The translations under genes were made by a program, and so were the position numbers. From Chersky-840 sp035604715 (GTDB lineage Bacteria; Actinomycetota; Acidimicrobiia; Acidimicrobiales; UBA8190), in the NCBI GenBank assembly GCA_963731665.1, contig CAVSWP010000010.1, positions 62,001 to 126,000 of the forward strand: a DNA stretch of 64,000 bases. The letters are read 5' to 3'. Shown in pieces: positions 42,785-54,313 of this stretch (the stretch's first letter is position 1; each line of letters opens with the position of its first letter). The notes beneath the pieces are model-generated. The model searched no databases, was not told the DNA's origin, and was given only the letters and a program-made list of their open reading frames with translations.

Positions 42785-42790
42785 ATTGTA
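42785..42790 (-). promoter_or_regulatory. -10 element TACAAT upstream of the HAD gene
   Basis: On the minus strand TACAAT (plus-strand ATTGTA at 42785-42790) lies 9 bases before ATG 42775. It is a near-perfect -10 and implies a very short or absent leader. Confidence 0.5.
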
Positions 42791-42872
42791 CGGGCGTGAC
42801 ACCGTGACCGGGACCACGTGGTGCCCGAGGTGGGCCGATCTCGCTCCCCGTGCCCGTCTCGAGGCCGGCCGG

Positions 42873-43535
42873 TCAGTCGCCCACGAGGAGTTGCTGGACG
42901 GCCTCCTCCGCCTCGGCGGTGACGAGCACCATCACTTCGTCGCCGGCGCTGAGCAACGTGTCGCCGCGCGGGACGACGAGCCGGTCGCCGCGCACCACGG
43001 CCACGACCGTGGCATCGCGGGGGAACTGGAGGTCGACCAATGACGCCCCCGCCGCCGGCGAAGCCTCGGCCAGCGTCACCTCGACGAGATGGGCGTTGCC
43101 CCGCTCGAACTGCAGCAGGCGGACGAGCGACCCGACGGAGACGGCCTCCTCGACCAGTGCGGTGAGCAGTTGGGGGGTGGACACCGAGATGTCGACTCCC
43201 CACGACTCGTTGAAGAGCCACTGATTGCTGGGGTGGTTGACCCGGGCCACCACGCGCGGGACGGCGAATTCCTGTTTTGCGAGCAGCGAGATGACCAGGT
43301 TGTCCTCGTCGTCACCGGTGGCCGCCACCGCCACGTCGACGCGCGCCATGCCGGCGGCGTCGAGGGAGCTGACCTCGCAGGCGTCGGCGGCGACCCACGT
43401 GACGTCGACGGTGGGGCGCAGCCGTTCGACGAGGTCGACGTCCTTCTCGATGAGCAGGACGTCGTGGCCATGGGCGGCGAGGTCCTTGGCGATCGCCGTG
43501 CCCACGTTGCCGGCCCCGGCGATGGCCACTTTCAT
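42873..43535 (-). CDS. TrkA-type K+ uptake regulatory protein (RCK_N + RCK_C)
   Basis: 220 residues. The N-terminal Rossmann domain (MKVAIAGAGNVGTAIAKDLA, VLLIEKDVDLVERL, ATGDDEDNLVISLLAKQ) binds NAD(H). The C-terminal RCK_C domain (~130-220; LVDLQFPRDATVVAVVRGDR, TLLSAGDEVMVLVT) follows. It gates a potassium or cation channel or permease. Its ATG overlaps the upstream trkA stop (ATGA), giving a coupled pair; the pair is divergent from an APC permease that may be its partner, as in other actinobacteria. Confidence 0.9.
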   Translation of the reverse strand: MKVAIAGAGNVGTAIAKDLAAHGHDVLLIEKDVDLVERLRPTVDVTWVAADACEVSSLDAAGMARVDVAVAATGDDEDNLVISLLAKQEFAVPRVVARVNHPSNQWLFNESWGVDISVSTPQLLTALVEEAVSVGSLVRLLQFERGNAHLVEVTLAEASPAAGASLVDLQFPRDATVVAVVRGDRLVVPRGDTLLSAGDEVMVLVTAEAEEAVQQLLVGD

Positions 43536-44230
43536 CGCGCCGATCCCATGGCGCGATCGTCGTCGAGGCCGCCCATGGTGGCGAAGCGGCGTTCGAGCTC
43601 GCCCACGGCGTCTTTGAGCACCGCCAGGTGCAGGATGTCACCCTCCTGCCCCACGAGGGCGGCCACCTCGAGCCGGGGCATGCCCGCCCGCGTGACGGCC
43701 ACCACGTTGACCTTCCCCGGCATGCCGAGGTCGCGCAGCGCTCGTCCCGCCCAGGCCTCGGGCAGGACTCGCTCCACCAGGACGAGGTGGCCCGAGGGGT
43801 CACTCCACTCCCCGACGACTGCTTCGGGGAGCAGTCGGTGCATGACCTGGTCGATGGTCCATGTCACGGTGGCGACGGTGGGGATGCCGAGTCGCTGATA
43901 GATCTCGGCCCGTCGGGGGTCGTAGATGCGGGCCACGACACTGTGGATGCCGTAGTTCTCGCGCGCGATCCGAGCCGTCAAGATGTTCGAGTTGTCCCCG
44001 CTGGTCACCGCGGCCAGGGCTCCGGCCTGTTTGGCTCCGGCGCGGTCGAGGTCGTCCCGGTCGAAGCCCGAGCCCACGATGGACGTCCCGGGCCAGTCGG
44101 CGGGAAGGCGGCGAAAGGCCCGGGGCACCTTGTCGATGATCGACACGGTGTGGCCCTGCTCGACCAGTCGGACGGCGAGACCCGACCCCACCCGCCCACA
44201 CCCGACGATCACCACGTGCACCGGCACCAT
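43532..44230 (-). CDS. TrkA-type K+ uptake regulatory protein
   Basis: 232 residues from ATG 44230 (MVPVHVVIVGCGRVGSGLAV). The Rossmann GxGxxG is followed by VSIIDKVPRAF, an acidic end to strand 2 (NAD(H) type), SGDNSNILTARIARENYG, and a C-terminal RCK_C-like domain. It is the first of the two coupled TrkA genes. The in-frame extension up to 44296 would overlap the divergent permease start and is rejected. Confidence 0.9.
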   Translation of the reverse strand: MVPVHVVIVGCGRVGSGLAVRLVEQGHTVSIIDKVPRAFRRLPADWPGTSIVGSGFDRDDLDRAGAKQAGALAAVTSGDNSNILTARIARENYGIHSVVARIYDPRRAEIYQRLGIPTVATVTWTIDQVMHRLLPEAVVGEWSDPSGHLVLVERVLPEAWAGRALRDLGMPGKVNVVAVTRAGMPRLEVAALVGQEGDILHLAVLKDAVGELERRFATMGGLDDDRAMGSAR

Positions 44231-44283
44231 GCAACACGGCAACGGCGCGCCGGACAACTCACGGGTTGTGATTACCTGAAGGC

Positions 44284-46104
44284 GTGAGCGAGGCACCGGT
44301 GCCCGGGCCCGGCGAGACGGTCCCCTCAGGCGTGGAGCCGGCGGTGGTGCCCGAGGTCGAACGAGCCCGGGCGACGACCCCGGGACGACGGGTGGCCCCC
44401 GAAGCCCTTCCGTCGCCCGACACCCTGGACCTTCCCGAGACCATCCGCTACCGGTTCAAGAACGCCGTCCTCGGCCCGCCCATCGCCACCGAGCGCCAGT
44501 CGGTGGAGCGCCTGGGCAAGCCCACCGCGCTGGCCGTGCTGTCCTCCGACGTCATCTCGTCGTCGGCCTATGCCACCGAGCAGATCCTGCTCCAGTTGAT
44601 CAAGGTCATCGGCGTCGCCGCCTTCGCGCTGGTGGTGCCCGTGACCATCGCCGTCGTCGTCGTCCTTCTCTTCGTGACGTCGTCGTACCTCGAGGTCGTC
44701 AAGGTCTACACGAAGGCGGGCGGCGCCTATGTGGTGGCACGCGAGAACTTCGGCTTGGGAGTGGCCCAGATCGCGGCGGTGGCCCTTCTCATCGACTACA
44801 CCCTCACGGTGGCGGTGTCGGTGGCGGCCGGTGTGGCCGCCATCACCTCGGTCTTCCCCAACCTGACGGGTGCCACGGTGGAGATCGCCGTGGGTTTCGT
44901 GGTCCTCATCGCCTACGGAAACCTGCGCGGCATCCGCGAGGCGGGTCGGACCTTCGCCCTGCCGACATTCTTCTTCATCGCCAACATGGCGCTTCTAATC
45001 GTGGTCGGGTCGGTCAAGGCCATCCTCGGTGACCTCCACTCCCACTCCCTGCACCAGGCGCACGCCATCGCGGTGGGGACATCGGGCCATGGTCTATTGA
45101 TGGGCGCATCGCTCTTCGTCGTCATGAAGGCGTTCGCCTCGGGGGGCTCGGCGCTGACCGGCACCGAGGCCATCTCCAACGGGGTGAGCGTCTTCCGGGC
45201 GCCCGAGGCCCGCAACGCCCGCATCACGCTGGTGATCATGAGCCTCATCCTGGGATCGCTCGTGCTCGGGATCGCCGCGCTGGCGGCCATCGTGCACCCG
45301 GTGCCCTATGTCTTGGGGACCCCCACCGTCCTGGCCCAGGTCGCCAAGTATGTGTACGGACCGGGGGCGTTCGCCCACGTGCTCTACGTGCTTCTCCAAG
45401 CGGGCACCATGCTCATCCTCGTCCTGGCGGCCAACACCAGCTTCACCGGGTTCCCCTTCCTGGCCAGCTTCGCCGCCGACGACTCCTACCTGCCGCGCCA
45501 GCTCACCCGACGCGGGCACCGGCTGGTGTTCTCGACGGGGATCATCGTGCTCACCGTGGCCTCGGTGGTCCTCCTGGTCGTGACCCGGGCCCAGGTCGAC
45601 AGCCTGATCCCCCTCTACGCCATCGGCGTGTTCACCGGGTTCACCATGGCCGGTGCCGGGATGGTGAAGTACCACCTGACCCATCGTGAGCCGCACTGGC
45701 AGCGCCGGACCGCCATCAACGGGACGGCCGCTGTCCTGTCGTTTGTGGTGCTCCTCATCTTCGCCATCACCAAGTTCACCGAGGGCGCCTGGGTGGTGGT
45801 GATCCTCATGCCGCTCGGTGTCCTGGTCCTGTTGCGGCTCCATCGCCAGTACGTCAAGGAGGACCGGCAACTCGAGGCCGGGGCGTCCCAGGCGTGCGAG
45901 GCGCCGGTGCTGCGTCGCCACGTGGTGGTGGTGCTGGTGGACAGGATGGACCTGGCCACGGCCCGGGCCATCCAGTACGCCGCGCACGTTGTCGCCCGAC
46001 CATCTCCGGGCCGTGCACTTCGCCGTGGACCCTCTCGAAGCCGCCGCCCTCGAACACGACTGGAGCCGGCTCGGGCTGTCGCGCCTTCCCCTGGACATCA
46101 TTGA
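44284..46104 (+). CDS. APC-superfamily amino acid/cation permease, 3' end frameshifted
   Basis: Start GTG 44284. Residues ~75-500 contain about 12 TM helices (LAVLSSDVISSSAYATEQIL, YTKAGGAYVVARENFGLG, GGSALTGTEAISNGV, PAEARNA-like motif PEARNARITL) of the APC permease family that lies beside TrkA pairs in actinobacteria; substrate possibly potassium or an amino acid. The frame stays family-like to VVVVLVDRMDLATARAIQYA (base ~45,980), then turns into Arg/Pro nonsense to the stop at 46104. Family-like sequence resumes in the next frame. One extra G near 45,982 explains this. True protein end lies in the downstream frame. Confidence 0.85.
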   Translation: MSEAPVPGPGETVPSGVEPAVVPEVERARATTPGRRVAPEALPSPDTLDLPETIRYRFKNAVLGPPIATERQSVERLGKPTALAVLSSDVISSSAYATEQILLQLIKVIGVAAFALVVPVTIAVVVVLLFVTSSYLEVVKVYTKAGGAYVVARENFGLGVAQIAAVALLIDYTLTVAVSVAAGVAAITSVFPNLTGATVEIAVGFVVLIAYGNLRGIREAGRTFALPTFFFIANMALLIVVGSVKAILGDLHSHSLHQAHAIAVGTSGHGLLMGASLFVVMKAFASGGSALTGTEAISNGVSVFRAPEARNARITLVIMSLILGSLVLGIAALAAIVHPVPYVLGTPTVLAQVAKYVYGPGAFAHVLYVLLQAGTMLILVLAANTSFTGFPFLASFAADDSYLPRQLTRRGHRLVFSTGIIVLTVASVVLLVVTRAQVDSLIPLYAIGVFTGFTMAGAGMVKYHLTHREPHWQRRTAINGTAAVLSFVVLLIFAITKFTEGAWVVVILMPLGVLVLLRLHRQYVKEDRQLEAGASQACEAPVLRRHVVVVLVDRMDLATARAIQYAAHVVARPSPGRALRRGPSRSRRPRTRLEPARAVAPSPGHH

Positions 46105-46744
46105 CTGCCCCGACCGGCGCCTGGCGCGCGCCGCGCTGGAGCTCGCCGCCCAGACCACTCGGGACGGCGACACCGAGCTCACCATGCTGCTGCCCCGGCG
46201 CGGGTTCGCGGCGGGATGGCGGCGCCTGCTGCACGACCGCAGCGCCGATCGCATCGCCGCCGCGGTGGGACACCTCCCCCACGTCAATGCCACCATCGTC
46301 CCCTTCCAGCTCACGGGCGGGTGGCGGCACCGGGTGAGGAGCGCGGCCACCGAGGGCAGCGTGCCCAAGCTGTCGCGGGCGTCGGTCCGGGCGGGTGTCC
46401 GGGCATCGGCCCGAGCGGGTGAAGAGTTCGGCCCCAAGGTGGCGGGGACGACCCCGATCGGAGAGGCGCAGTGGCGCCAGCGGGTGCGCGTGGCGGGGCG
46501 GATCCGGTCGGTGCGCGTGCCCACCGGAGGGGCGACCGCCAACCTCGAGTGCACGCTCGTCGACGCCAGCGGGGCCATCCTCCTCGTCTTCCAGGGCCGG
46601 CGCCGGATCCCCGGGATCCAGCAAGGGGCGCGACTGGTGGCCCAGGGAATGGTCGGCGCCTGGGAGGGTCAGCTCGCCATCTTGAACCCCGAGTACGAGC
46701 TGATCGCCGGTCCCGATACCCCGGATGTCGACGTCGGGGTCTGA
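46013..46744 (+). CDS. Cytoplasmic C-terminal domain of the APC permease, joined in frame to an OB-fold domain
   Basis: The frame opened by the apparent frameshift; GTG 46013 is only the first start codon in it. Residues up to ~46,330 (LRAVHFAVDPLEAAALEHDW, LPHVNATIVPFQLTGGW) are the permease C-terminal USP-like domain. The last ~115 residues (VAGTTPIGEAQWRQRVRVAG, LVFQGRRRIPGIQQGARLVA, AILNPEYELI) are an OB-fold nucleic-acid-binding domain normally encoded by a separate gene near trkA in actinobacteria. GTG 46361, with GAGGG just before it, could start such a separate 127-residue protein, but no stop separates it from the permease frame. Fusion or a second indel remain open. Confidence 0.65.
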   Translation: MHFAVDPLEAAALEHDWSRLGLSRLPLDIIDCPDRRLARAALELAAQTTRDGDTELTMLLPRRGFAAGWRRLLHDRSADRIAAAVGHLPHVNATIVPFQLTGGWRHRVRSAATEGSVPKLSRASVRAGVRASARAGEEFGPKVAGTTPIGEAQWRQRVRVAGRIRSVRVPTGGATANLECTLVDASGAILLVFQGRRRIPGIQQGARLVAQGMVGAWEGQLAILNPEYELIAGPDTPDVDVGV

Positions 46745-46950
46745 GGGCCCGTCGTGGGCGGGCCGGGGACGCTTCCTTGCCCGCCGTCGCGTCGAGTCGG
46801 TATCGTCAGCCCCCGTTCTTCGGGGGAGCGCCTCATCTCGAGGCCGGGCCCGACACCGGGTCCGACCGATTGCCTTGACCGAACCCGGGACCTCGCCCGC
46901 CGAGTCTCGCCCCAGGGCCCCAGGGCCCGTGTGAAGGGAGTAGCAGGTAC

Positions 46951-49296
<2,346 letters not shown>

Positions 49297-49429
49297 CGGA
49301 CCCGGCGGTCGGACCTCGGCGAGACGAGGACGTTGCGATGAAATCGCTGGTCACGGTGATCGGGCGACCAATCGGGCCTCGCCTGCGGTTGACACCGGTG
49401 TGGTGAACCCCGCACGCTCATCGACGACC

Positions 49430-52219
49430 ATGCCCTCTTCGCCCCGCTCCCCGTCAACCGCTTCTGCCGCCGCGGGCAAGCCTCTCGTCATCGTGGAGTC
49501 GCCCGCCAAGGCCCGCACGATCGCGGCCCTGTTGGGTACGGGATTCGTCGTCGAGTCGTCCGTCGGTCACATTCGCGACCTGCCTCGACGGGCCGACGAG
49601 ATCCCCGCCGCCTTCAAAGGTGAGGGGTGGGCCCGGCTCGGGGTGGACGTGGACAACGGGTTCAAGCCGCTGTACGTGGTGGCCCCCGAGAAGAAGTCGG
49701 TGGTGGCCCGCCTGCGGTCTCTGCTGGCGGGGGCGAGCGAGGTCTACCTGGCCACAGACGAAGACCGCGAGGGGGAGTCGATCGCGTGGCATCTCACCGA
49801 AGTGCTCTCCCCCCGGGTGCCGATCAAGCGGATGGTCTTCCACGAGATCACCGCGCCGGCGCTCCGTCGCGCCGTGGAGGAATGGCGTGATCTCGACCGC
49901 CGTCTGGTAGACGCCCAGGAGGCCCGGCGCATCCTCGACCGCCTGTACGGCTACGAGGTGTCACCGGTGCTGTGGAAGAAGGTGATGCCCCGCCTCTCGG
50001 CGGGCCGGGTCCAGAGCGTGGCCACCCGGATGATCGTCGAACGGGAGCGGGCCCGCATGCGATTCCGCGCCGCCACGTGGTGGGATCTCGAAGGCACGTT
50101 TGACGCCGCCGGCCAGGGCTTCACCGCCAACCTGGTGGCCGTGGGGGGCACGCCGGTGGCCACCGGCCGGGACTTCGCCGAGACCGGGGAGCTCACCCGG
50201 GGCGACGTGGTGCTCCTGGGCGAGCCCGAGGCCACCCGACTGGTCCAGGGCCTCGCCGGCCAGACCTTCGCGGTGCGATCGGTGACCGAGAAGCCCTACC
50301 GGCGCTCGCCGGCGCCTCCGTTCATGACCTCGACGCTGCAGCAGGAGGCGAGCCGCAAGCTCCGCTTCGGCGCGCAACGGACGATGCAGGTGGCCCAGCG
50401 GCTCTACGAACAGGGCTGGATCACCTACATGCGGACCGACTCCACCACGTTGTCGGACGAGGCGCTGACGGCGGCCCGGGCCCAGGCGTCCGCGCTGTAC
50501 GGGGGCGAGTACGTTCCCGAGGCGCCTCGTCGCTACGAGCGCAAGGTGAAGAACGCCCAGGAGGCCCACGAGGCCATCCGGCCCGCCGGTGAGGCCTTCC
50601 GCACTCCCGACGAAGCGGCCCGGGTGCTCAACGGGGACACCCTCCGGCTCTACGACCTCATCTGGAAGCGCACGGTGGCCTCCCAGATGGCCGACGCCAC
50701 CGGCACGAGCGCCCAGGTCCGGCTGGTGGGCACTCCGGCCGGGGCCACGCCCGCCGACGAGGCGGAATTCTCGGCCTCGGGCACCGTCATCGGGTTCGCA
50801 GGATTCCTGCGGGCGTACGTGGAGGGATCCGACGACCCCGACGCCGAGACGGCCGAGCGCGACGTGCAGCTCCCGGCCCTGGTGGAGGGCGACACCCTGT
50901 CGGCCCGGGAGATCGAGGCCCGTGCCCACAGCACCCAGCCCCCGGCCCGCTACACCGAGGCGTCGCTCGTCAAGGCGCTCGAGGAGCTCGGCGTGGGGCG
51001 ACCCTCGACCTACGCCAGCATCCTCGGCACCATCCAGAACCGGGGATACGTGTGGAAGAAAGGCACAGCGCTGGTGCCGTCGTTCACGGCGTTCGCCGTC
51101 GTGGGCCTGCTGGAGCGGTACTTCGGCGACCTCGTCGACTACGGGTTCACGGCGGCGATGGAGGACGACCTCGACGAGATCGCCCAGGGTGAGCAGGAGG
51201 TCCTCCCGTGGCTGACGCGTTTCTATTTCGGCGGCAACGGGTCCAGTGCGCCCGCGCACGAGAGTCGCCGGGGACTGAAGGAGGACGTGTCCTCGCACCT
51301 CGGCGAGATCGACGCCCGCGAGGTCAACTCGATCGCCATCGGAGCCGATGATTCCGGGGAGCCCATCGTGGTGCGCGTCGGCCGCTACGGCCCGTACCTC
51401 CAACGCGGCGAGGACCGGGCCTCGATCCCCGAGGACCTGGCGCCCGACGAGCTCACCGTGGCGCGTGCCGAGGAGCTCCTGTCGGCCCCGTCGGGTGACC
51501 GCACTCTGGGCGAGGACCCCGAGAGCGGGCTGCCGGTGCTCGTCCGTTCGGGCCGCTTCGGTCCCTACATCCAATTGGGCGAGGCCGTCGAGGGCGGCGA
51601 GCGGCCCCGGACGGCGTCGCTGTTCCAATCGATGACCCCCGAGACCGTGGCGCTGGACGAGGCGCTGCAGTTGCTCCGACTTCCCCGGACCGTGGGCACC
51701 GACCCCTCGTCGGGCGAGGTGGTCGAGGCCCTCAACGGGCGGTTCGGGCCGTACGTGAAGAAGGGGACCGACACCCGGAGCCTCGAGACCGAGGGTCAAT
51801 TGCTCTCGGTCTCGCTCGACGAGGCGCTGGCGTTGTTCGCCCAGCCGAAGACACGCCGGGGACGGACCACCGCCGCCCCGCTGCGTGAGCTCGGCGAGGA
51901 CCCCGAGACCGCCGCGCCGGTGGTGGTGCGCTCGGGGCGTTTCGGGCCGTATGTGACCGATGGCACCACCAACGCGTCGCTGCGCAAGGGGGACGAGCCC
52001 GAGACGATCACCATCGAGCGCGCCGCCGAGTTGCTCGCCGATCGCCGCGCCGCCGGGCCGCCCGTCAAGCGGGCGCGGGCCGCCAAGTCCACCAAGAAGA
52101 CCGCCAAGAAGGGCTCGGCCACCAAGAAGACGGCCAAGAAGGGCTCGGCCACCAAGAAGGCGGCCAAGAAGACGGCGACCGCCAAGAAGGTTTCGCCAGG
52201 GTCGCCCGAGACGGCGTGA
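49430..52219 (+). CDS. topA: DNA topoisomerase I (type IA)
   Basis: 929 residues from ATG 49430; GTG 49400 or 49403 in frame are alternatives. TOPRIM domain with VIVESPAKARTI and DEDREGESIAWH; catalytic Tyr333 in WITYMRTDSTTLS; SAGRVQSVATRMIVERE. The C-terminal half has several RFGPY-type repeats (GRYGPYLQRG, GRFGPYIQLG, GRFGPYVKKG, GRFGPYVTDG), then a Lys/Ala/Thr-rich tail with repeats of TKKTAKKGSA. Relaxes negative supercoils. The repeats and basic tail replace zinc fingers, as in other actinobacteria. Its stop overlaps the tmk start (GTGA). Confidence 0.96.
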   Translation: MPSSPRSPSTASAAAGKPLVIVESPAKARTIAALLGTGFVVESSVGHIRDLPRRADEIPAAFKGEGWARLGVDVDNGFKPLYVVAPEKKSVVARLRSLLAGASEVYLATDEDREGESIAWHLTEVLSPRVPIKRMVFHEITAPALRRAVEEWRDLDRRLVDAQEARRILDRLYGYEVSPVLWKKVMPRLSAGRVQSVATRMIVERERARMRFRAATWWDLEGTFDAAGQGFTANLVAVGGTPVATGRDFAETGELTRGDVVLLGEPEATRLVQGLAGQTFAVRSVTEKPYRRSPAPPFMTSTLQQEASRKLRFGAQRTMQVAQRLYEQGWITYMRTDSTTLSDEALTAARAQASALYGGEYVPEAPRRYERKVKNAQEAHEAIRPAGEAFRTPDEAARVLNGDTLRLYDLIWKRTVASQMADATGTSAQVRLVGTPAGATPADEAEFSASGTVIGFAGFLRAYVEGSDDPDAETAERDVQLPALVEGDTLSAREIEARAHSTQPPARYTEASLVKALEELGVGRPSTYASILGTIQNRGYVWKKGTALVPSFTAFAVVGLLERYFGDLVDYGFTAAMEDDLDEIAQGEQEVLPWLTRFYFGGNGSSAPAHESRRGLKEDVSSHLGEIDAREVNSIAIGADDSGEPIVVRVGRYGPYLQRGEDRASIPEDLAPDELTVARAEELLSAPSGDRTLGEDPESGLPVLVRSGRFGPYIQLGEAVEGGERPRTASLFQSMTPETVALDEALQLLRLPRTVGTDPSSGEVVEALNGRFGPYVKKGTDTRSLETEGQLLSVSLDEALALFAQPKTRRGRTTAAPLRELGEDPETAAPVVVRSGRFGPYVTDGTTNASLRKGDEPETITIERAAELLADRRAAGPPVKRARAAKSTKKTAKKGSATKKTAKKGSATKKAAKKTATAKKVSPGSPETA

Positions 52220-52845
52220 GCGGTCGCGGCCGGCTGATCGCCCTCGAGGGCGTCGACGGCTGCGGAAAGTCCACGCACGCCGCCTTGCTGGCGGCCGCCA
52301 TCGGGGCGCTGTCCACCTCCGAGCCCGGAGCGACACCGCTGGGGGCGACGTTGCGGGCGCTGGTGCTCGATCCGACCCTTCCCCCCATCTCCGAACGGGC
52401 CGAGGCGCTTCTCATGGCGGCCGACCGGGCCGAGCACGTGACCGAGGTGCTGCGGCCCGCGCTCGAAGCAGGGCGCTGGGTCGTCACCGAGCGATTCTCG
52501 GGGTCGACCCTCGCCTATCAGGGATACGGACGGGGCCTCGACCTCGGGGAGTTGGGCGACCTGGTGCGGTGGGCAGCGGCGGGGATCACGCCGGACCTGA
52601 CCGTCCTCCTCGACATCGACCCCGAGGTGGCGCGCCGGCGCCTCGACCCGCAGCGCGCCGATCGCCTCGAACGGCTCGACGCCGACTTCCACCACCGGGT
52701 GCGCGCCGGCTACCGGGCGCTCGCCGAGGCCGACCCCGACACCTGGGTCGTCGTCGACGCCGCCGGCGACATCGACGCTGTCGCCCGAGAGCTGTTGGCC
52801 GTGGTCGAACGGCGTCTCGGACCCCTGCCCTCGGTGGCTTCATGA
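52216..52845 (+). CDS. tmk: Thymidylate kinase
   Basis: 209 residues from GTG 52216. P-loop LIALEGVDGCGKSTHAALL, then the DRF-like segment (VVTERFSGSTLAYQGYGRGL) and DLTVLLDIDPEVARRRL. It phosphorylates dTMP to dTDP. The 4-base overlap with topA and the 10-base gap to holB make a coupled topA-tmk-holB run, a common actinobacterial order. Confidence 0.96.
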   Translation: MSGRGRLIALEGVDGCGKSTHAALLAAAIGALSTSEPGATPLGATLRALVLDPTLPPISERAEALLMAADRAEHVTEVLRPALEAGRWVVTERFSGSTLAYQGYGRGLDLGELGDLVRWAAAGITPDLTVLLDIDPEVARRRLDPQRADRLERLDADFHHRVRAGYRALAEADPDTWVVVDAAGDIDAVARELLAVVERRLGPLPSVAS

Positions 52846-52855
52846 CAGTGGCCCG

Positions 52856-53980
52856 GTGAGCGCGCCGGCCGGCGACGACGCGCTCCCGTCCGCCGCGCTG
52901 TTCTCCGAGGTCGTGGGCCAGGCCGACGCCGTGGCCCAGTTGCGCGCCGGGGCTCGGCAACCGGTGCACGCCTATCTCCTGGTGGGTGCGCCCGGACTGG
53001 GCCAGCGCCTTCTGGTCCGGGGCTTCGCGGCTGCGCTGTTGTGCCCCCTCGGCGGTTGCGGGGCGTGCGAGGTCTGTCGCCGCGCCCTGTCCGGAGTCCA
53101 CCCCGACGTGGTGGAGGTGGAGAGGGCCGGCCCGTCGGTGACCGTCGACGACGCCCGCGACGTGGTGCGGCTCGCCCAGCGGCGCCCCCTCGAAGCGCAC
53201 CGGCAGGTGATCGTGGTGTCCGACATCCACCTCGCCCGCCTGGCCGCGCCGGTCTTGCTGAAGACGCTCGAAGAGCCCGCCGGCCAGACCGTCTTCGTGC
53301 TGCTCGCCGACTCCGTCCCGGCCGAGCTGGCCACGGTGGCCAGCCGCTCTGTGCGCATCGAGCTGCGCCCGGTGCCACCTTCGGAGCTCGGGCAGTGGCT
53401 CGTGGGGACCGGCATGGCCCCTGACCTCGCCGCCGAGCTGGCCGAGGCATCGGGGGGCAGCGTGGACCGGGCCCGCCTGCTCGCCGCCGACGGGGGTTTC
53501 GCTCAACGACGCCAGCTGTGGCGATCGGTGCCGTCGCGACTCGACGGCACCGGCGCGGCGGCCGCATCGCTGGCGGCCGAGCTGCTGTCCTCGGCCGAGG
53601 AGGCGCTCGAACCCGTGCGGGCCCGTCACCAGGCCGAGATGGAGGGGCTCGCCGTCGAGGCCGAGCAGCGGGGAGAGAGGTCCGTGGCCCGGCGCAAGGA
53701 GATCGAGGACCGCCAGCACCGCGAGGAGCGCCGGTGGCGCACCGACGAGCTGCGCGCCGGGTTCACCGTGCTCGCCTCCGCCTATCGCGACCGGTTGGTG
53801 ACGTTGGTGGCGCCCGACGCCACGCCGGCGGCCTGGTCGGGGAGAACTGGAGAGCGGGTGCGTGAGCTCGCCGGCGCCATCGCCGTGGTGGAGCGATCTT
53901 CGGCGGAGCTCATCCGCAACCCCAACGAATCGCTGTTGCTCGAGGCGATGCTGGTGCGCCTGTCGGCGGTCACCGGCTGA
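52856..53980 (+). CDS. holB: DNA polymerase III delta' subunit
   Basis: 374 residues from GTG 52856. AAA+ clamp-loader fold: the Walker A position reads GAPGLGQRLL, without the Lys, as in delta' subunits that do not hydrolyse ATP. A four-Cys zinc module is clear (LLCPLGGCGACEVC), and the sensor part is TLEEPAGQTVFVLLADS. The C-terminal half is helical with a charged coiled stretch (EAEQRGERSVARRKEIEDRQ) longer than usual. It helps load the beta clamp at the replication fork. Confidence 0.9.
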   Translation: MSAPAGDDALPSAALFSEVVGQADAVAQLRAGARQPVHAYLLVGAPGLGQRLLVRGFAAALLCPLGGCGACEVCRRALSGVHPDVVEVERAGPSVTVDDARDVVRLAQRRPLEAHRQVIVVSDIHLARLAAPVLLKTLEEPAGQTVFVLLADSVPAELATVASRSVRIELRPVPPSELGQWLVGTGMAPDLAAELAEASGGSVDRARLLAADGGFAQRRQLWRSVPSRLDGTGAAAASLAAELLSSAEEALEPVRARHQAEMEGLAVEAEQRGERSVARRKEIEDRQHREERRWRTDELRAGFTVLASAYRDRLVTLVAPDATPAAWSGRTGERVRELAGAIAVVERSSAELIRNPNESLLLEAMLVRLSAVTG

Positions 53981-54043
53981 CTCACGGCCTCGGCGCGGGC
54001 CGCGGGAGCGCGACGGCGGTCAGGTAGTTTGATCGGTCACGTC

Positions 54044-54116
54044 GCCTGGGTAGCTCAGCTGGTAGAGCAGCGCATTCGTAATGCGCAGGTCAGGGGTTCG
54101 AGTCCCCTCCCAGGCT
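54044..54116 (+). tRNA. tRNA-Thr, anticodon CGT
   Basis: 73 bases. Acceptor stem GCCTGGG / CCCAGGC, discriminator T, D-arm with AGCTCAGCTGGTAGAGC, anticodon stem GCGCA / TGCGC around loop TTCGTAA (anticodon CGT, reading ACG), variable loop, and TpsiC arm GGGGTTCGAGTCCCC. The CCA end is not encoded. A short TA-rich stretch (TAGTTTGAT, 54025-54033) upstream may be its promoter. No integrase or duplicated 3' end nearby. Confidence 0.97.
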
Positions 54117-54313
54117 CCGTCGGCGGGCTCGACTGCGCGCTCGCTGCGCCGGCGCAAGCGGGTGGCACCGGGCCTTCTCGTTGTCCGGGAGTTGAGCGTC
54201 TTTTGGACTTCCGGTGAGGATCGGGCGGCACCATGGCCACAGGGGGGGCACGCCGCCGGGACCTTTTTGGGCTCGGCGGCGCGGCGGACGGGAAACCGGA
54301 CGGGGGGTCCGCG

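Noticed and set aside
45960..46000. Programmed frameshift in the permease
   Set aside because: No slippery heptamer or clear downstream pseudoknot; an extra G in a GC-rich run is a simpler explanation.
46745..46950. Riboswitch before the pyrophosphatase gene
   Set aside because: No recognisable aptamer core; only GC-rich sequence and a plain ribosome site.
49961..52336. 791-codon minus-strand ORF opposite topA
   Set aside because: Arg/Gly/Leu-rich shadow of topA.
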